DNA from: Setaria digitata
Lineage: Eukaryota > Nematoda > Chromadorea > Rhabditida > Setariidae
Length of the DNA: 64,000 nt
Direction: 5' to 3'
NCBI GenBank assembly: GCA_003640385.1
Contig: RCAB01000006.1
Location: forward strand, 558,001-622,000
Shown: piece by piece, positions 48,763-61,929 of the stretch
Layout: every line of letters starts with the position of its first letter
Position numbering within the stretch: position 1 is the stretch's first letter
Position numbers and translations under genes: made by a program
Notes under the pieces: model-generated
The model's input: only the letters and a program-made list of their open reading frames with translations
What the model was told of the DNA's origin: nothing
Database searches by the model: none

Positions 48763-51700
48763 ATGTGGGAACTCAATTTCGATCATTTGTTTGAGGTAAT
48801 GTCAGTTCCCTTCCCGGTAGGCTTTGGGTTTACTGCACTCAAAAGTCAGTGTAGACGTTTTACATTTAAAATTGCAGTGGTTAACAATTGCTTTGTATTG
48901 GTTAGATTTAACAACAGTGGCGAATTGAGTTACAGGTTTTCATTACTTGGAGTTTGAATTTAGAGGAAATGTGTTTCTAATGTTTGATATTAATGCTCAA
49001 AGTATTTATGATTTGTAATTTCAGAATTACAACAACAGCCGTAGATATCAAGAGAAGGAGGCTGTGGCTGCTCTTGTGTTTGGAGATGTTTCTTTAAGGG
49101 AAATAACAAACGTGTTATTTAATTGTCTGTCAGATTTTGATGCTGCACTGGACTTGATACACTTTATTGAGAATTCGTTACCTTCAAGTAAATTTGAAGC
49201 TATCTGACACGAAAAGTTAAAGTAGATTAGGATCGATATCAAAGAAATAGGAATGAGTTCAAATGGTTTCAGTGAATTGAGTTTTCCCAAAACCTAAAAT
49301 TTCAGGATACCTGAATTTAGCAATGATTTTTTAGAAACTAGTTATAAATGATTATTCTAATGCAGCTCTCAGCAGAACAGACTTTATCAAATGATGATTA
49401 CTCGAACAATAAATTAATTTTGATTTTCAGATATTACTTTCCTTGGCTGTTTGTCCCTCGTCAATGTAGAATATCCTTTCGATTTGAATACTTTAGTTGT
49501 GTCTATGGAAGATAGGGAATGCTTTCCGCTACTATTCGCTGATACAGCATCACTGGAAACTCGAGATGTTGATAGCATCATAAAGCTAAATAAAGCGATC
49601 GCCCTTCGGTATCGTTTTTTTTTTTTCCTTTGTTAGATGATAGCAATTTGACTAATAAATATCCTAATTTCCAATATTTAGGAATATCGTGCGCATCAAT
49701 ACATGTTACAGGACATCCTCTCCAAATTCTAGCCGTGCATTATTGGTCCGAACATCATTCCAACTAAATGTGAATATCAATATGAGTGAAAAAGGAAATC
49801 TTCTTGAGGAAGTTGGCAGTGCTTTTTTTACTGAACTGGATACAATAGAATCCCTATGTTTCGTACTTCCAAATAGTAGCTTTGTTTTGGGCCGAAGTAA
49901 ATTAACCGATGCAAAGCAGCTTAATGAAGAATTGCTGCAAATAAGTAGTAATTTATCCAATGGAAGGGTATGTTATTTGCTCTAAAGTTTTTTGAATTTC
50001 GAGATTTTATTTTCCCATGTGTCTGCTTTTTCTTAGTGTTTGACTTTGTATGCTGTTGCAGAAATTCGTGACTTTCATACCTTTAATAACAGTGAAGAAA
50101 GATTCTGAGGAGTCTCTACCGAAACTGGTTCCAATAGTAAAAATTAAGAAAGGTTTCTTGATTTACATTTCTTATGTTTCTAGTAAAAAGGTTTATTTCC
50201 CGCAATGTGGCAAAGGTATGGGTGTGAAAAATTTTTTGGAAACTTACTACTTCATTTAAGTGAGATAAAAATTTTCCTTTTTAAAATAAAATTTTAGAAT
50301 GCATTTAACATCAAGAAGCCTTGTTATAGGTATTGCTGCATTTTGTAACATGAGAACCTCTGTAACTTCAGTAACTGAAGTACAGCCCGATAACAGTCCA
50401 GCGGAAGTTCTTGCTTTATTGCGAAAAGCTCTAAAGCGAACATTATATCTTACTGAACGGTGCTTATGTGAATTTATCAATCTTAATTCTGAGGTTGATT
50501 TTGGATCTTTGAAGAGTATATCTTAGTCCACTGTAAAGTTGTTTCGAGCTTTCACAAAAAACTTCTACTTTTCTTTCATCAAATTACACAGTGATTAACA
50601 TTTCCATTTATTTTTTTCAAATGTTTTATAAAGTACTGGAGACTAATCTGTATTATGATGAGATTATCTGTAATATTACAATGAAAGTAAATTTTTTAAA
50701 AAAAAAAAGTTCCAGCGTTTAATAAATGTGAGATGCTGTGTGTTTTCAACAAACGACGGGTTTTTGACAGTGGTTTACCCCCATATACGGGATGACATAA
50801 TGTTGCGTATGTTTTCTTGACTTATTCACTTTGCTTAATTCTTTTCCTATAATTTAATGTTATAGTGTGTTTTAAAGACTCCGTATTTTAAGGACACTAT
50901 CGAGCAAAGCTTCACCGTATTTTCAATCTACCATCTTACAAGCCAATGCTAAAGCTTTCTCAGTCTCTTCGCTTTAATCCTGGAGTGCAAAGCTTGTTAC
51001 AAAACCCTCATTTGCATATCAAATCTTGTGAGGATTTATTTAATACCCATTTATTTTTTTCGGATTATTTCTTGCCGATCATCTTTTTATTTTTCCAAGT
51101 GATGAGGGATAGTTGTTGCCAGAGCTGCGTATCATTTCTAATGCACTATAGCAATCGTTACAGGACACCGAGAAGTTTTTTTTTTTTTTTTTTTTTTTTT
51201 CGTTTTCATAACATTGTGCAGTCAAAGGACAAAAACTGACTACCTTATCATTTTGTGTAGCTTATAAAAATTAAAACTGCCCTTTTCTTCCGATCCTGTT
51301 ATTTTTTTCAGATAAACCAAAGGGAAAAATTTATGTTATTAATGGTTCCTACAATTACCACCATTATATGCAGGTCCTACCATTACCATTTCACTTATAA
51401 ACCTGAAACATTTTGAAGATAATACCGTATCCCTAGAAAATTATCGCATTCATTCATTTGCATAGTGATTTATACCATTATGATTTCTGTGGAGGAATTC
51501 TTGGAAAGTCAGCACTTCGTTTTTAAAGGATGGAATAGATGATATCGGCTGGGGATGTGCGTATCGTTCTTTCCAAACGATATGGTCTTGGTTTCTTCTT
51601 CAAGGTTATATTGATAAACCTACTCCAACGCATCGTGAAATTCAGCAAGTATCACCTTTTTCCTTCTCTAAATTCAATATATATATGTGTTAATCCGCTT

Positions 51701-52364
51701 AGGTGAAGATCATCGTTATGTTTTTTAAAATTCAGAATATGGTCTCAGTTTTAAAGGGGATTGAAACTTGAGAGTTTGTACGATTGTGGCGATAAAGATG
51801 CAAAGTTTGTGGGAAGTCAGCAGTGGATTGGATCAGTGGAACTTGGCTACTGTTTGGAAAATATGGCTGGTATTGAATCACGGATGCTTACGACGAATTC
51901 AGGTATGGAAGTGGTCGGGAATGCTCGTCAATTGGCACTTCATTTTAAAACATATGGTACACCCGTTATGATTGGTAAGTTTTATAGGGTTTGACAGAAA
52001 ATGTTTTGGAATATTTTCATCATTTTATAATGAGCAGTTAAATAAGAAATTTCCATTCACTTAGTACTTAATCTTTCTTTTGCCATTCCATCTTTTACGA
52101 TTTTTTTAGCGGAAGTTTTGTATGTAATATTACTTTCGGAAACTTTTAGGTGGTGGATTATTGGCTCACACGATTTTAGGAGTTGATTTCAATGAAACAA
52201 CAGGTGAGTCATCATTTTTGGTTTTGGACCCTCATTATTTTGGCAACGAAGATTTAAATGCAGTAATAACAAGTGGTTGGTGCGGTTGGAAGATGCCGAA
52301 CTTCTGGAAACAAGATTGTTTCTATAATTTGCTATTACCTATTCCACCACGGAACGTAATTTAA
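48763..52364 (+). CDS. odr-8: UFM1-specific protease 2 (UFSP2/ODR-8)
   Basis: Eleven exons: 48763-48795, 49025-49187, 49431-49608, 49682-49967, 50062-50215 (or to 50152), 50330-50515, 50893-51027, 51312-51373, 51529-51648, 51773-51974, 52150-52364, about 577 residues. The C-terminal cysteine protease domain is typical: the run to YNYHHYMQ, then [11 protein letters not shown] carrying the catalytic Cys (about residue 409), [42 protein letters not shown] with the catalytic Asp and His (about 533 and 535) and GWCGWK. It should mature the UFM1 precursor and remove UFM1 from targets at the ER; in C. elegans ODR-8 acts in ER handling of odorant receptors. The N-terminal half is the divergent UFSP2 region. 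The first exon is short and less certain. Exon 5 has two donors in the same phase (GTTTCT or GTATGG), so 21 residues may be optional. A 25-base T run lies in the intron at 51176-51200. Confidence 0.93.
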
Positions 52365-55226
52365 CTAAATATATTCGTATGCAAGCTCCGCCATTTTTTG
52401 TATGGTATGTTGGATTTAGTTTTATTTACTCTGACCTTGCTTCTCTGAAATTTTCTGGTGGTTTTTCGTAATTTTTATTCTAACCGAGAGAAATATTTTC
52501 AATGTATGCTTTGGTGTTACAATTCAGTGAAATGTGCATGCATTACAAGATGCAATGGAATCTTTTTCTTGCGGGTAGTACTCTTACTTCTGCATTTATT
52601 TACTTCAGCCGAACTGTGAGAATGTTCGTGGTCTCTTGTATCAAATTCTTTCCTTGCGACAGCTTCAATAACTCAAGAATTTTATTGAATTGTATATGGA
52701 TTCTTTTGGTATTCTTCCGTACTGTTTCTCTGTTTCCCATTAATTTGTTTAATTGATGTTTTCACCATTGGTTGTTCATTGAAATATGACAGTTTTTTCT
52801 ATGTAGATTCTGGATATAACTTTAGTGAGGGTTTACATGGATTTTAAATTTGTATTTTTTTAAATTTTTTTTACTTGGTCCCAGTAGGGTCATGAATTTA
52901 CAAAGGTATTTGTTGCTCAATGTTTTTATGGTTTTTAAATCTGTTTTCCTCCTTCTTAGCTTGCATACCTGGTATATGTGAAGTTTGTACCAATCTTGTA
53001 GTTATAAACGTTTTGTAGTTTGGAGGTTTACTTGTGTTTATAAACTTCATTTTCTTGAAGCTTCAAAATTTTAATTACTTAGATAATATCTTTAAGAGGG
53101 AGCTGTTGAAAATCGTTTGCTGAAGGCTAATGTACTACAATAAAATCGTTTAAAAAAATATCGCATATCGCAGAGAGACCACGTTTCTGGTTAATTGAAA
53201 GTTTAGAACTGAAGCGTCAGGTATCTGCAGGCGAACAAGTGCTGCTGTCAATGCATAGTGCCAAGTTACTGACCCAGTAATGCTTGGGTCTGTTCACTGC
53301 TTGACGGGAAGCTGACTGCTTGTTTACATAAGCTTCCAGAAAGGTTTGACTGATGATGCTTTTAAATACTGTTGTGCTGGTTTGCCTCGTTGCATTACTT
53401 GTGATTCGGCCTGTCAAAGTGGTACTGTTAGCTAAAGTGACATCGCGGTACCTTCTGATTCCATTCCAAAAACACTTTGATCGTCTAACACATTTATATG
53501 AAGTTTTTCTCTGAGTTTCCTTCAAAAATGTACCTTATTGTGATGCATGTGACTGCACTGCATATAATTTGTACTCCAACTTTTTGTCATTTCCTCCACC
53601 AATATGTACTCCTCTCTTGGCAACAGTGATTACTCTTCAGCTGCAGATTTAGAGGGATTGTTAAAAGTACGAACTTTGCATTTTCCTAATCCAAATATGT
53701 TCATTCAATTACACTTTCTCTACTAGTTTATTCGTTTAGGGTCGCTAACTGCTTAACAGCTTAGTTAATTTCGCTTATATTTGAAACAACAGAAATGCTT
53801 GATCTTTCTACAGTGAATTTCACTTCAAATCCATTGCACGTACTTGTTAAATATAATTATCATCTTTCATGTTTTTCTCAATTGAGCAAGCGCGAAGTTT
53901 GTCATCATTACATTGCAGGGAACTATAATATTGCATATTTCCCACTAATTTTTAAAAATTTACGATCTGAAATATGAGCAATTGCTGAGGAATGGATTGC
54001 AAGTTATTGTAGTACAGTTGTTCCCCAATGAATAATTCAATATTGGCTGATGGTTAACATTCAGGGCAAGAACGTCTGCCAACGGAAAGGACGGTGGTGT
54101 GGAAGCAAATGCGCCTAACAGTCGTCATCACCATTACTATTTAGTGGGTTAGTTGGCACGGGTTGTTTCCAAACCGGATTTCATGTTTGGTCGCAGTGAA
54201 CTCAAACAAGTTCTGACCTCTTTTGTATTACCATTATTTCTGCAGTCGTCGGGTCTTATCTTTACGTTTACATTCATTTGAATCGTCCATTTCTCAACTT
54301 TTACTGATAAATTATCCAGTTTTCCAGTTATTTTCTCATTGCTCTTTTCGGTATGTCTTAACTCATTTTATGGTTATTATCCGGCTGTTTTGGTTTGCAT
54401 CAATATACACTTATATTGAATTCCCTGTCACACTGAATGCAAAATACTGCAAGCCTGGTAGTCTAGCAACAGATGATCATTCTCGTAACAGTTCCAACTA
54501 GAATATATGAATTCTTGAAATCTCGTGTTCCGGAGTTCCTTACCGACCGATACATCTCGGAAATGACCACTCCGTCATTTATACATCTCCACCATATGCA
54601 CATACTGGAAGTGTACTGCCTCACATCTTTTTTTTCTCTGCCTCCCCAACAGTACGTATGTCTTTCTGTGCATATGTCAGTCGTACGCTACATGCCTCTG
54701 CCTACGTCTATATGTACTCCCACAAAATACATATATCTTCAGTCCAGCGTCTGCTTCTCTGCCATCCTCAGTGATCCTTGTTGCGAGAAATGTGACATTT
54801 GAATGAAGCCGATCGTCTTGCGCTTCGCTCCTCGTGTGCGACACTTTTCGTTCAGTTTCTCGCGAACAGAGCAGAAAGTACCGCACATCTAATAGAATAG
54901 CCCAATAACCAATGAACATCGAGTGTAGGTCACTGGCTGATGGTACTGGGTGACAACAGGAGTATTGGAGAATCCGTAGCTTTGCGAAGTTGGCTCTCTC
55001 CTAATGTATCCCTGCGGTTGGAGTGCGGGAAATTTCCTGAAGTTAGGCAAGTGCAAGCACAGTTCACTTCTGAGTCTTTCCCCTCTTTAAGGAGTGGTCT
55101 GTAGTGTCGAAAGCGTGACCTGTAGTCGGTCATTTCATTTCATTTTCTGGACTCTCGCTGAAAAGTCTAAGAACTGTAATGAATAGACTGCAACCTACAG
55201 ACTAAGCTATAGATAAATGCAACCAA
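52365..55226. other. No recognisable gene
   Basis: Contains the 3' end of the UFM1 protease transcript, then sequence without a supported gene. Frames at 53217-53525 (-), 54473-54802 (+), 54677-54919 (-) and 54930-55133 (-) overlap one another or lack splice signals and domains. Confidence 0.5.
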
Positions 55227-55430
55227 CTAATATATGTGGAACACAGCTGATATCTGTCTTCTTTTCTCCCCGTTGCTTTTGTCACCGATAAACTCTTCGC
55301 GCAACGATCCTCTTTGCTCTTTGTCAGCTGCCCATCTTTTCGCACTGTCAGCTTGCTGTTGTGCAATATTCTGATCAGAACTTTTTACTTTAACATTAGT
55401 ATAGGAGAGTGGTTTAGATATTGTAGTCAT
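55227..55430 (-). CDS. Small charged ORF, 67 residues, unknown
   Basis: Starts at the ATG at 55430 and ends at TAG (55227). On the minus strand a pyrimidine-rich tract and a good acceptor (TTCTGTATAG) end nine bases before the ATG, as expected of a trans-spliced small gene or a last exon. The composition is convincingly protein-like: an N-terminal SKPLSYTNVKVKSSDQN, a Gln/Ala/Lys-rich probable helix with RWAADKEQ, and a basic end. There is no signal peptide or membrane segment and no family I recognise. The TAG comes right after the Tyr codon of a short hydrophobic end (SAVFHIY). It lies on the opposite strand to Bicaudal-D, about 1 kb upstream of its start. Confidence 0.4.
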   Translation of the reverse strand: MTTISKPLSYTNVKVKSSDQNIAQQQADSAKRWAADKEQRGSLREEFIGDKSNGEKRRQISAVFHIY

Positions 55431-56405
55431 CTGAGCAAGCCTATACAGAAGTGCGGAAAAAAAAAACATTAAAGCACTTTTAACAGTGGTTCTCAAATTA
55501 GAATTCCATGCGTTTTACTCATTCTTGTTATCTTCATCCATTTTAAATACTGCCAAGTTTATTTTTAATTAGTAAAAAGGGACTTGCATAGGCATAGTGG
55601 GAACGTCGATGAAGCTGTCAGATAGTTTGTAAAAGTTTTTTAAATAAATTAAGAGATTCTTTCTTCTCTAAAAGCTTTTCAACACAATGTTTGCTTCCTA
55701 AAGTTGCAAATTATTAAAGTGCTATGTGTTCTGTGAGCTTCAGTGGATTTTGAAGAATTTTATGCTTGTTTGGTCAAACTCTTATCCTAAGTCGTATTGG
55801 AAAAAACAACAGCATGAAGGCCTTACACTTTTATTCGTTTTATTTACTCATCTTAAGAGACGCCAATAATTCAGAAATGTGATTATTCTACGTGAAGTTG
55901 TAGCGAGCGGTCCTACAAATATTACGACTCAGAGTACCTATTTGAGCCCATTGCTCCAGTTGTAAATCTAAATTGATTCATCCAGTCCTGTTGAAAATGC
56001 CTTTAATTTTTCATTTCTGACTTATACACTACTTATGGTCACAGACAAAATACGTGAAAGGGATTGAGTAAATTTTCACATTTTCGGGAGCGGTTTTCAG
56101 CATCTCTTTAAACTGGGAACTCTGTAGCTATTCACTAAGTTTTTCCACTTTATCACTCTTGCAATTTTTTTTCATTACTTTGCCAGTGGATCTTTTGTGA
56201 ATTGGAATGTTTGTAGTTGCTAGTTAATCTTTTCCGTATTCAGGTATATGTTTTATTTGTGGTATGCGCTTAACAGGAAAGGGAAGGAGATTAATAACGT
56301 AATAATGCTTTCTACGAAAAAACAGGGCGTACGTAATAACTTTTCTTGAAGTTTTCTGATTTTATGTTTGTAGGATTTGGGATTGACCTAGAGGAAAGCG
56401 ATTTG
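55431..56405. other. Upstream region of Bicaudal-D
   Basis: No coding exon recognised. It ends with an acceptor (GTTTGTAG at 56366-56373). The frame is open from there to the ATG at 56406 and could instead join an unseen upstream coding exon. Confidence 0.4.
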
Positions 56406-59400
56406 ATGGAACTGGATGAACTGAAGGCAGAAGTGTCGCGTCTGGCTAATGCTCTCGAGGAAGCCTCTTCTGATAAAATCAAAGTCTGTTTCTCCTTGTT
56501 CGTCGGGAAATCCCAACTGAAGACACAAATCTTTGGTTTTTTTTTTGTAATTATTATGCAAGGGATTAAAACCGTTAAAAACCAATCCTAGTGGAAAAAC
56601 CGTCAAGTTTTGGTTTTTTTCTTCGATATTAAATTCCAAACTCTTGTATTTCAGGCAGCACAATATGGATTGCAGGTGTTAGATGAAAAACAACAGCTTG
56701 AAGTCAAGCTTTCTCAGTTGCAAACACAGTTTGACACCGCAAAAGCAGAGGCTGAAGCTACTAAAAAGGTGAACTTTGAAATGACTTTGTTTCTCTTGGT
56801 ATCCTTTTATCTGCATTCCTACCATATATCAATTTATTATAATGTAATAGAAGCTTCCTTGTGTTCGATTCCATTCTGTTTATCTTTATTACCATCTATG
56901 ACAGATCATGCTGAAGCCACCACTTTGCTGCATGCAACTTTTCATAACAATAATTTCAGTTGTCTTCAAGTTAAATACTGGACTGAAGGAATTCGTGTTC
57001 TAGGCTGGTTTTATGATATTTTCAAGACAAAAGCAAAGATTTAGGCATTGGCACAGTTTCAATCACAGCAGAAATCAGTGGCAAAATCCGATATTGATCA
57101 TGAGGAAAGCTTGCTGGAAGAAACGATGAATCGAGAGCAGGAGTATTTGGCTAAAATTGCTTCCTTAGAAACGGACTTGAAAAACTGCCAGCATGTATGA
57201 CTTCTCAATTTTAAGTCTCTAAACTTTGTTTTAGGCAGATTCCGCTGCATATTACTGGCGAGGTGCAATAGAATTTCTTAATTGATCATGTTGGTTGCTT
57301 ATAAATGGAGTTTTGTTTTGTATTTCATGAAGTGCATTACTACAGTCAGTGAATATTTTCAGGAAGTGGATAGGTATCGTACAGACCTGGAGAGATTGCA
57401 GACGTTACATATAAATGCTTCCGAGGCAGCATCTGATCTTGATACGCAAAAGCGACAGCTCAGGGAAGATTTAAAAGAATTAAAAAACCGTGAACAAAGG
57501 CTGTTAAATGACTATTCTGAATTAGAGGAAGAAAATATCAGTCTGCAGAAACAGGTTTTTGTATATTGTTATCTCCGATTAAGACTTTTCTTTTACAAAA
57601 ACTTTCTCGGTTACACTGTTGTTTTGAAGGTATATTTTTATAGCTGTCAAATTTGCGAAGCGCTCAAATAGAATTTGAAGCCATGAAAATGGAAGTGAAA
57701 CGATTGATGGATGAGAATGATCAACTGCAGGCAGATAAAGAGGAAGCTAACAAGTTGACTATTGTGGCCCAGAAACATGTACGATTGATTTCTATTTTTC
57801 ATCCGTCTGGTTCACCAAGTAATTTCCGCCACTTCCAGTGCAAAATTTTCATCACTTTTTTTTGAGTCGTGGTGTTACTACAACTAAATATTTTTTTTTG
57901 GAAAAGTTTTCTGAATCGTTTCTGGCCAGACGTATATTTGTGTATTATTCATTTACTAATGGTAGTATGTCCTGGTCGAAGATTTTCGGAAAAAATTGGT
58001 CAGCGCATTGATGTGCAGTAATTTACTACTTTTATATGAATTTGTTTGATAAGATACATTTAAATTCATCAAATTCTGCTTTCTTGGATTTAATTTTGAA
58101 TTTTAAGTGCTGGTTTACTTTTTCTCTAATATGTAATATTTGGTTTTTTTATTGCTTGCCTATACTTAACGTTTTAGCTTTTTGGTTAAAGGGCTGATAA
58201 ATCTATGCATTTTAGCTCGAGGATGCATTACTGAATGTGCAGCAAGAACGGGATCAGAAACTATCGTATAAAAAAGAGCTAGAATTAATGAGAAATGCGG
58301 AACATTTGCAGCAACTCAATACAATGCTTTTTGGGTTACAGAATAATAATGAGGACGATTCACAAACCCTTAAAGAAGTATGCTTTCTGTTCAAATTGTT
58401 CTCATTGAAATTTATTATTAATCTTCAGTCAAGATGAGGAACAAGTGCTGTGGTTTTTAGGCGAAGATTTCAGGTACTTCGGGTTTGAGTTGCAGAATTG
58501 ACTTATTTTTGTGTTTTTCTTTTTAGCTGGAGTCTTCTTTTATTGTGGACTCCAATGAATTTGGTAAAGCTAGACCGTCGAAAGGTGTCGATCTGTTTTC
58601 GGAAATACATGGTGACATGCCCGAACGACTGGCTGAGCTGGAAATGAAAAATGATCAACTCACATTGAAGTTAAGGGAAACGGAGAAAAATGTCACTTAC
58701 GTCATACCTGTTTTGAAAAAACTTGAAGTGATGAGTACACCGGGTCAGTTGTATCGTTCATCTTTTTTTCGTTCAAAAAGTATGAAGAATTTTCTTTGTT
58801 GAAAATATGTTGTTTTGGTTGCAAGATAACATATTGTATTTAGAGGTCATCCTTTCTAGATTTGGATCATACTCAGTTAAAGCAACTGTGTGATGATGCT
58901 TTGAAAAAGATTGAGCAGTTGGTTGAAAGTGCATCTAAGGCAGATATCGGAGGCAAACAGTATGACCTCATAAAAGCTGATTTGCATACTGCGATAATGG
59001 TTGCGGGCGAAAACCAGGCCAAATTGGCATCTGCTCAAGTAGGTTGCTTTTCATCTGTATTATGGAAGTCGTAATAATCTGCCATATAATTTTTGAGTTT
59101 TTATAGTTTTTTTTGCTTATTTTTTAATTTCAGGATCTAATGATTGCTGTTGCGGATTTCCTTTACCGTCTGTACCATCAGTTGGTTTCCACTCATGGTC
59201 TAGAAGCTGATAAAAATGCTGTTGAAATAATGAAAAAACTTAGGCAGTATGCGAATGAAAATGCAGAAAGCGAGGAATACATACAAGATTAGTTGGAAAG
59301 AGAAAAAAATTTTTTTTTTTTTTTCACATATTATGAAGCCGGATAAGATCAGAGTGTGTCCTCAGTTATTACTCAATTTTGACAGCAAATTTGAAATATT

Positions 59401-60650
59401 TATTGCTTTGCTGTATATTTTAGACGAAGGCGTTGAAAGTGGAACAGAAACGGAAGGTGGTCGTTCACCACGTTTGATGTTAAATTTACAGCGTCAATTT
59501 ATATCGCCTTCTTTCGCGAAATTTTTAAATGAAGAGCTAGTTTGTGACCGCTTGGATGATATTTTAACAGAAAGTGACTTCAGAGAAAGGATTGTCCCTG
59601 GTAAGGGTTTTCTTAAATCCAAAATATCACTTTCTTTTTTTTAATGAGTAAAGATTTTTATGTAGTAGGTAAAGAAATCTCCGAAATTCTTGGTATTTCA
59701 GGTGAAAGTAATGTCTTCCGAGTATCTGATTGCCTTACAGAGCTTTTAAAAATTGTTCGACGTACAGTGGAAAATGCTCTTAATACTCGAGTGGAAAATG
59801 ATGATCACCAAGAATTAACTTTGCAAAACATGAAATTGCGTTCGCTGTTAGCTACGAAAAGGTCATTTTTTAATTTAAATGTTTTGTAAAGAAGAGATGG
59901 GTTCAAAATAAATGGTGAAATAAAGGACATTGGAATTTGATCAGTGGAAAATTTCTTGAGGAAATGTTACTGTTTATAGAGACCAAATCGCAACGCTACG
60001 TACGGTGCTGAAATCGAACAAGCTTACTGCTGAGTCTGCTTTAGCTTCCCTAAAAGAGAAATATGAAAGTGAAAAGGCGATGACACATGAGCTTTTGGAA
60101 AGGTTGAGACGTGAATTAAAGGCGTTCAAAGAAGATGCAGCAACATTTGCTTCTCATCGAGCAATGTTCACAGCGCGTTGTGAAGAACTGCAGGCACAGG
60201 TGCGATTCTTTTTTTAATTTTTAAGTCCCAGTGGGGCCATTAGTTCATATTTATCATAGGTCTAGAAGATATTTTAAACTTGAAATTCAGTAGAAGTTTT
60301 TTGTTTAGGTCGATGAAATGGCTGCCAATCAACGAGCAGCAGAGGATGAAAAGCGTACACTAAATTCTCTGTTACGTATGGCCATTCAACAAAAATTGGC
60401 GCTCACTCAAAGGTAATTTTTCGACTCCTTTATCTGAGATTTAAGAAAGACTGTGTAATTAAGTTTAAAAATTTTTAACTTTTACAGGTTGGAAGATTTG
60501 GAAGTTGATCGTGAGAGACAGGCGTTTAAACGTGGCAACAAATCATCAGGTCGTGTTACGAATTCCGATGGTTCCGGACAGTTGCATCGAGTTCGATACC
60601 CAGGGCAGAATGTTCAGCAGCAGCAAAGGAATCTAAAGAGAGATTATTAG
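56406..60650 (+). CDS. bicd-1: Bicaudal-D dynein adaptor
   Basis: Exons: 56406-56483, 56655-56768, 57045-57194, 57363-57554, 57644-57778, 58216-58377, 58527-58743, 58860-59038, 59134 to about 59270-59290, 59424-59600, 59702-59861, 59980-60199, 60309-60412, 60488-60650, about 730 residues. It is long coiled coil throughout. The N-terminal part has the [16 protein letters not shown] segment (dynein light-intermediate-chain contact region in the family) and [16 protein letters not shown]. The C-terminal part carries the highly conserved cargo-binding coil: [31 protein letters not shown] and the [20 protein letters not shown] block. BICD proteins link dynein-dynactin to cargo such as Rab6 vesicles and nuclear-pore proteins. 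The ATG at 56406 follows an acceptor by 32 bases. The joint between the ninth and tenth exons is unresolved: no GT donor of the right phase is present (see findings). The middle insert is acidic (SGTETEGG), and the C-terminal tail is basic and Gln-rich. Confidence 0.93.
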
Positions 60651-61896
60651 ATGGCAGGAAATTTTCGTCTGGTTTATTTTTCGCTGTTTACGACATTGAT
60701 TCGGGTTAGTAAACTAAAAACATACGTTATATTTGCACAGTAGAAAAGTGCTATTTGCGTTTGTGATTAGTTTAAAGAAATATAGTATCCATGAAATGAA
60801 AGGGTAAGGTTGTATCTGCTTTTCATTGGCTTTTTTTTGTATTATTGCAAGTTATGCATGTCATATTTCTCAATAATTATTATTACTTTATTAATAATTA
60901 TATTACTCCACGTGCTCTTCTTATTGATTCATGACTTTTACTGTGAAATTATTACTGCTTTGATGAATGATATTTTCCTTCTTAAATCGCTCAGTGTAAA
61001 ACATTTCTTGGCCTGATACGAATTGTTCGTCCATCAAAAAAGATTCCTCTTGTATGAAATTTCTCTGTTTGGAGCGTACTCAAGTGAGATGATTGTTGTT
61101 TAGATCATTTTGTTGCTGTAAACTGAAATCCAGTATCCGGACATATTGCATACTATATATTCGGTGTTGCATACTTAATTGTCACCGAAGTGTCGACACT
61201 CAGTTTTGTAAGCAGTGAACCATAATTTTTCATATTAAAGTCATCCGACAGTAGCTTTCTGGTGTTATTCAGTTATTTGCCTGTGGTTTTCCCGACCGTA
61301 AATTATGTTCCTTTTGAAATTTACTGTAGCGCTTGAGAGACATGTCTTGCAGCATAATTTATGTCTGCTTAGCTCGTGTCCTTTTATGACAGTTGAAATT
61401 CCCACTTCTTGTATTACAACTTTCATTTCAGTGTGCCTTCTTTCCAGTGCGTCTTGTCATCACCGCATATAAATGAGACGCGCCACTGGTATATGTACAA
61501 TACTTCCAAATTCATACTTCAATTTATTAATTTAATTGTACTTTTCCAGAATTTCGTTATAGTGTAATTCGTTATTCTCGGTTTCCAGGCAATGATATGT
61601 CAAAAAATCATTATTGAAGTTGAGTTGATTGTACCGACAACCTCTCCACACTTCTCAGTTTGAGACAAAGTTGTACAGTTTTAAAGACTTCGACCATTTC
61701 TTTCAATCTATGAGTTTAAAACCCTACATATTTTTTTTACCACCCCTATTTCTAAATGATGGATTTACTTGTCCTGATGTTTTAGTTAGTTTAATGGGCT
61801 AAGCAAGTTGTTCACATGTTATGTACCGTACATCTGTGTGCCCAGTTTATAGCACTTCGTGCTATTTTTTTCACACATCAATTCATGGTCTATCTG

Positions 61897-61929
<33 letters not shown>

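Noticed and set aside
49188..49207. TGA at 49207 as the end of a separate gene upstream of the UFM1 protease
   Set aside because: A GTAAAT donor at 49188 leaves one base that joins exactly to the exon at 49431 and continues the UFSP2 N-terminal region.
54473..54802. 109-codon ATG-started plus-strand frame
   Set aside because: No domain, unlikely Cys/Ser/Tyr-rich composition, a minus frame overlapping it and no splice context.
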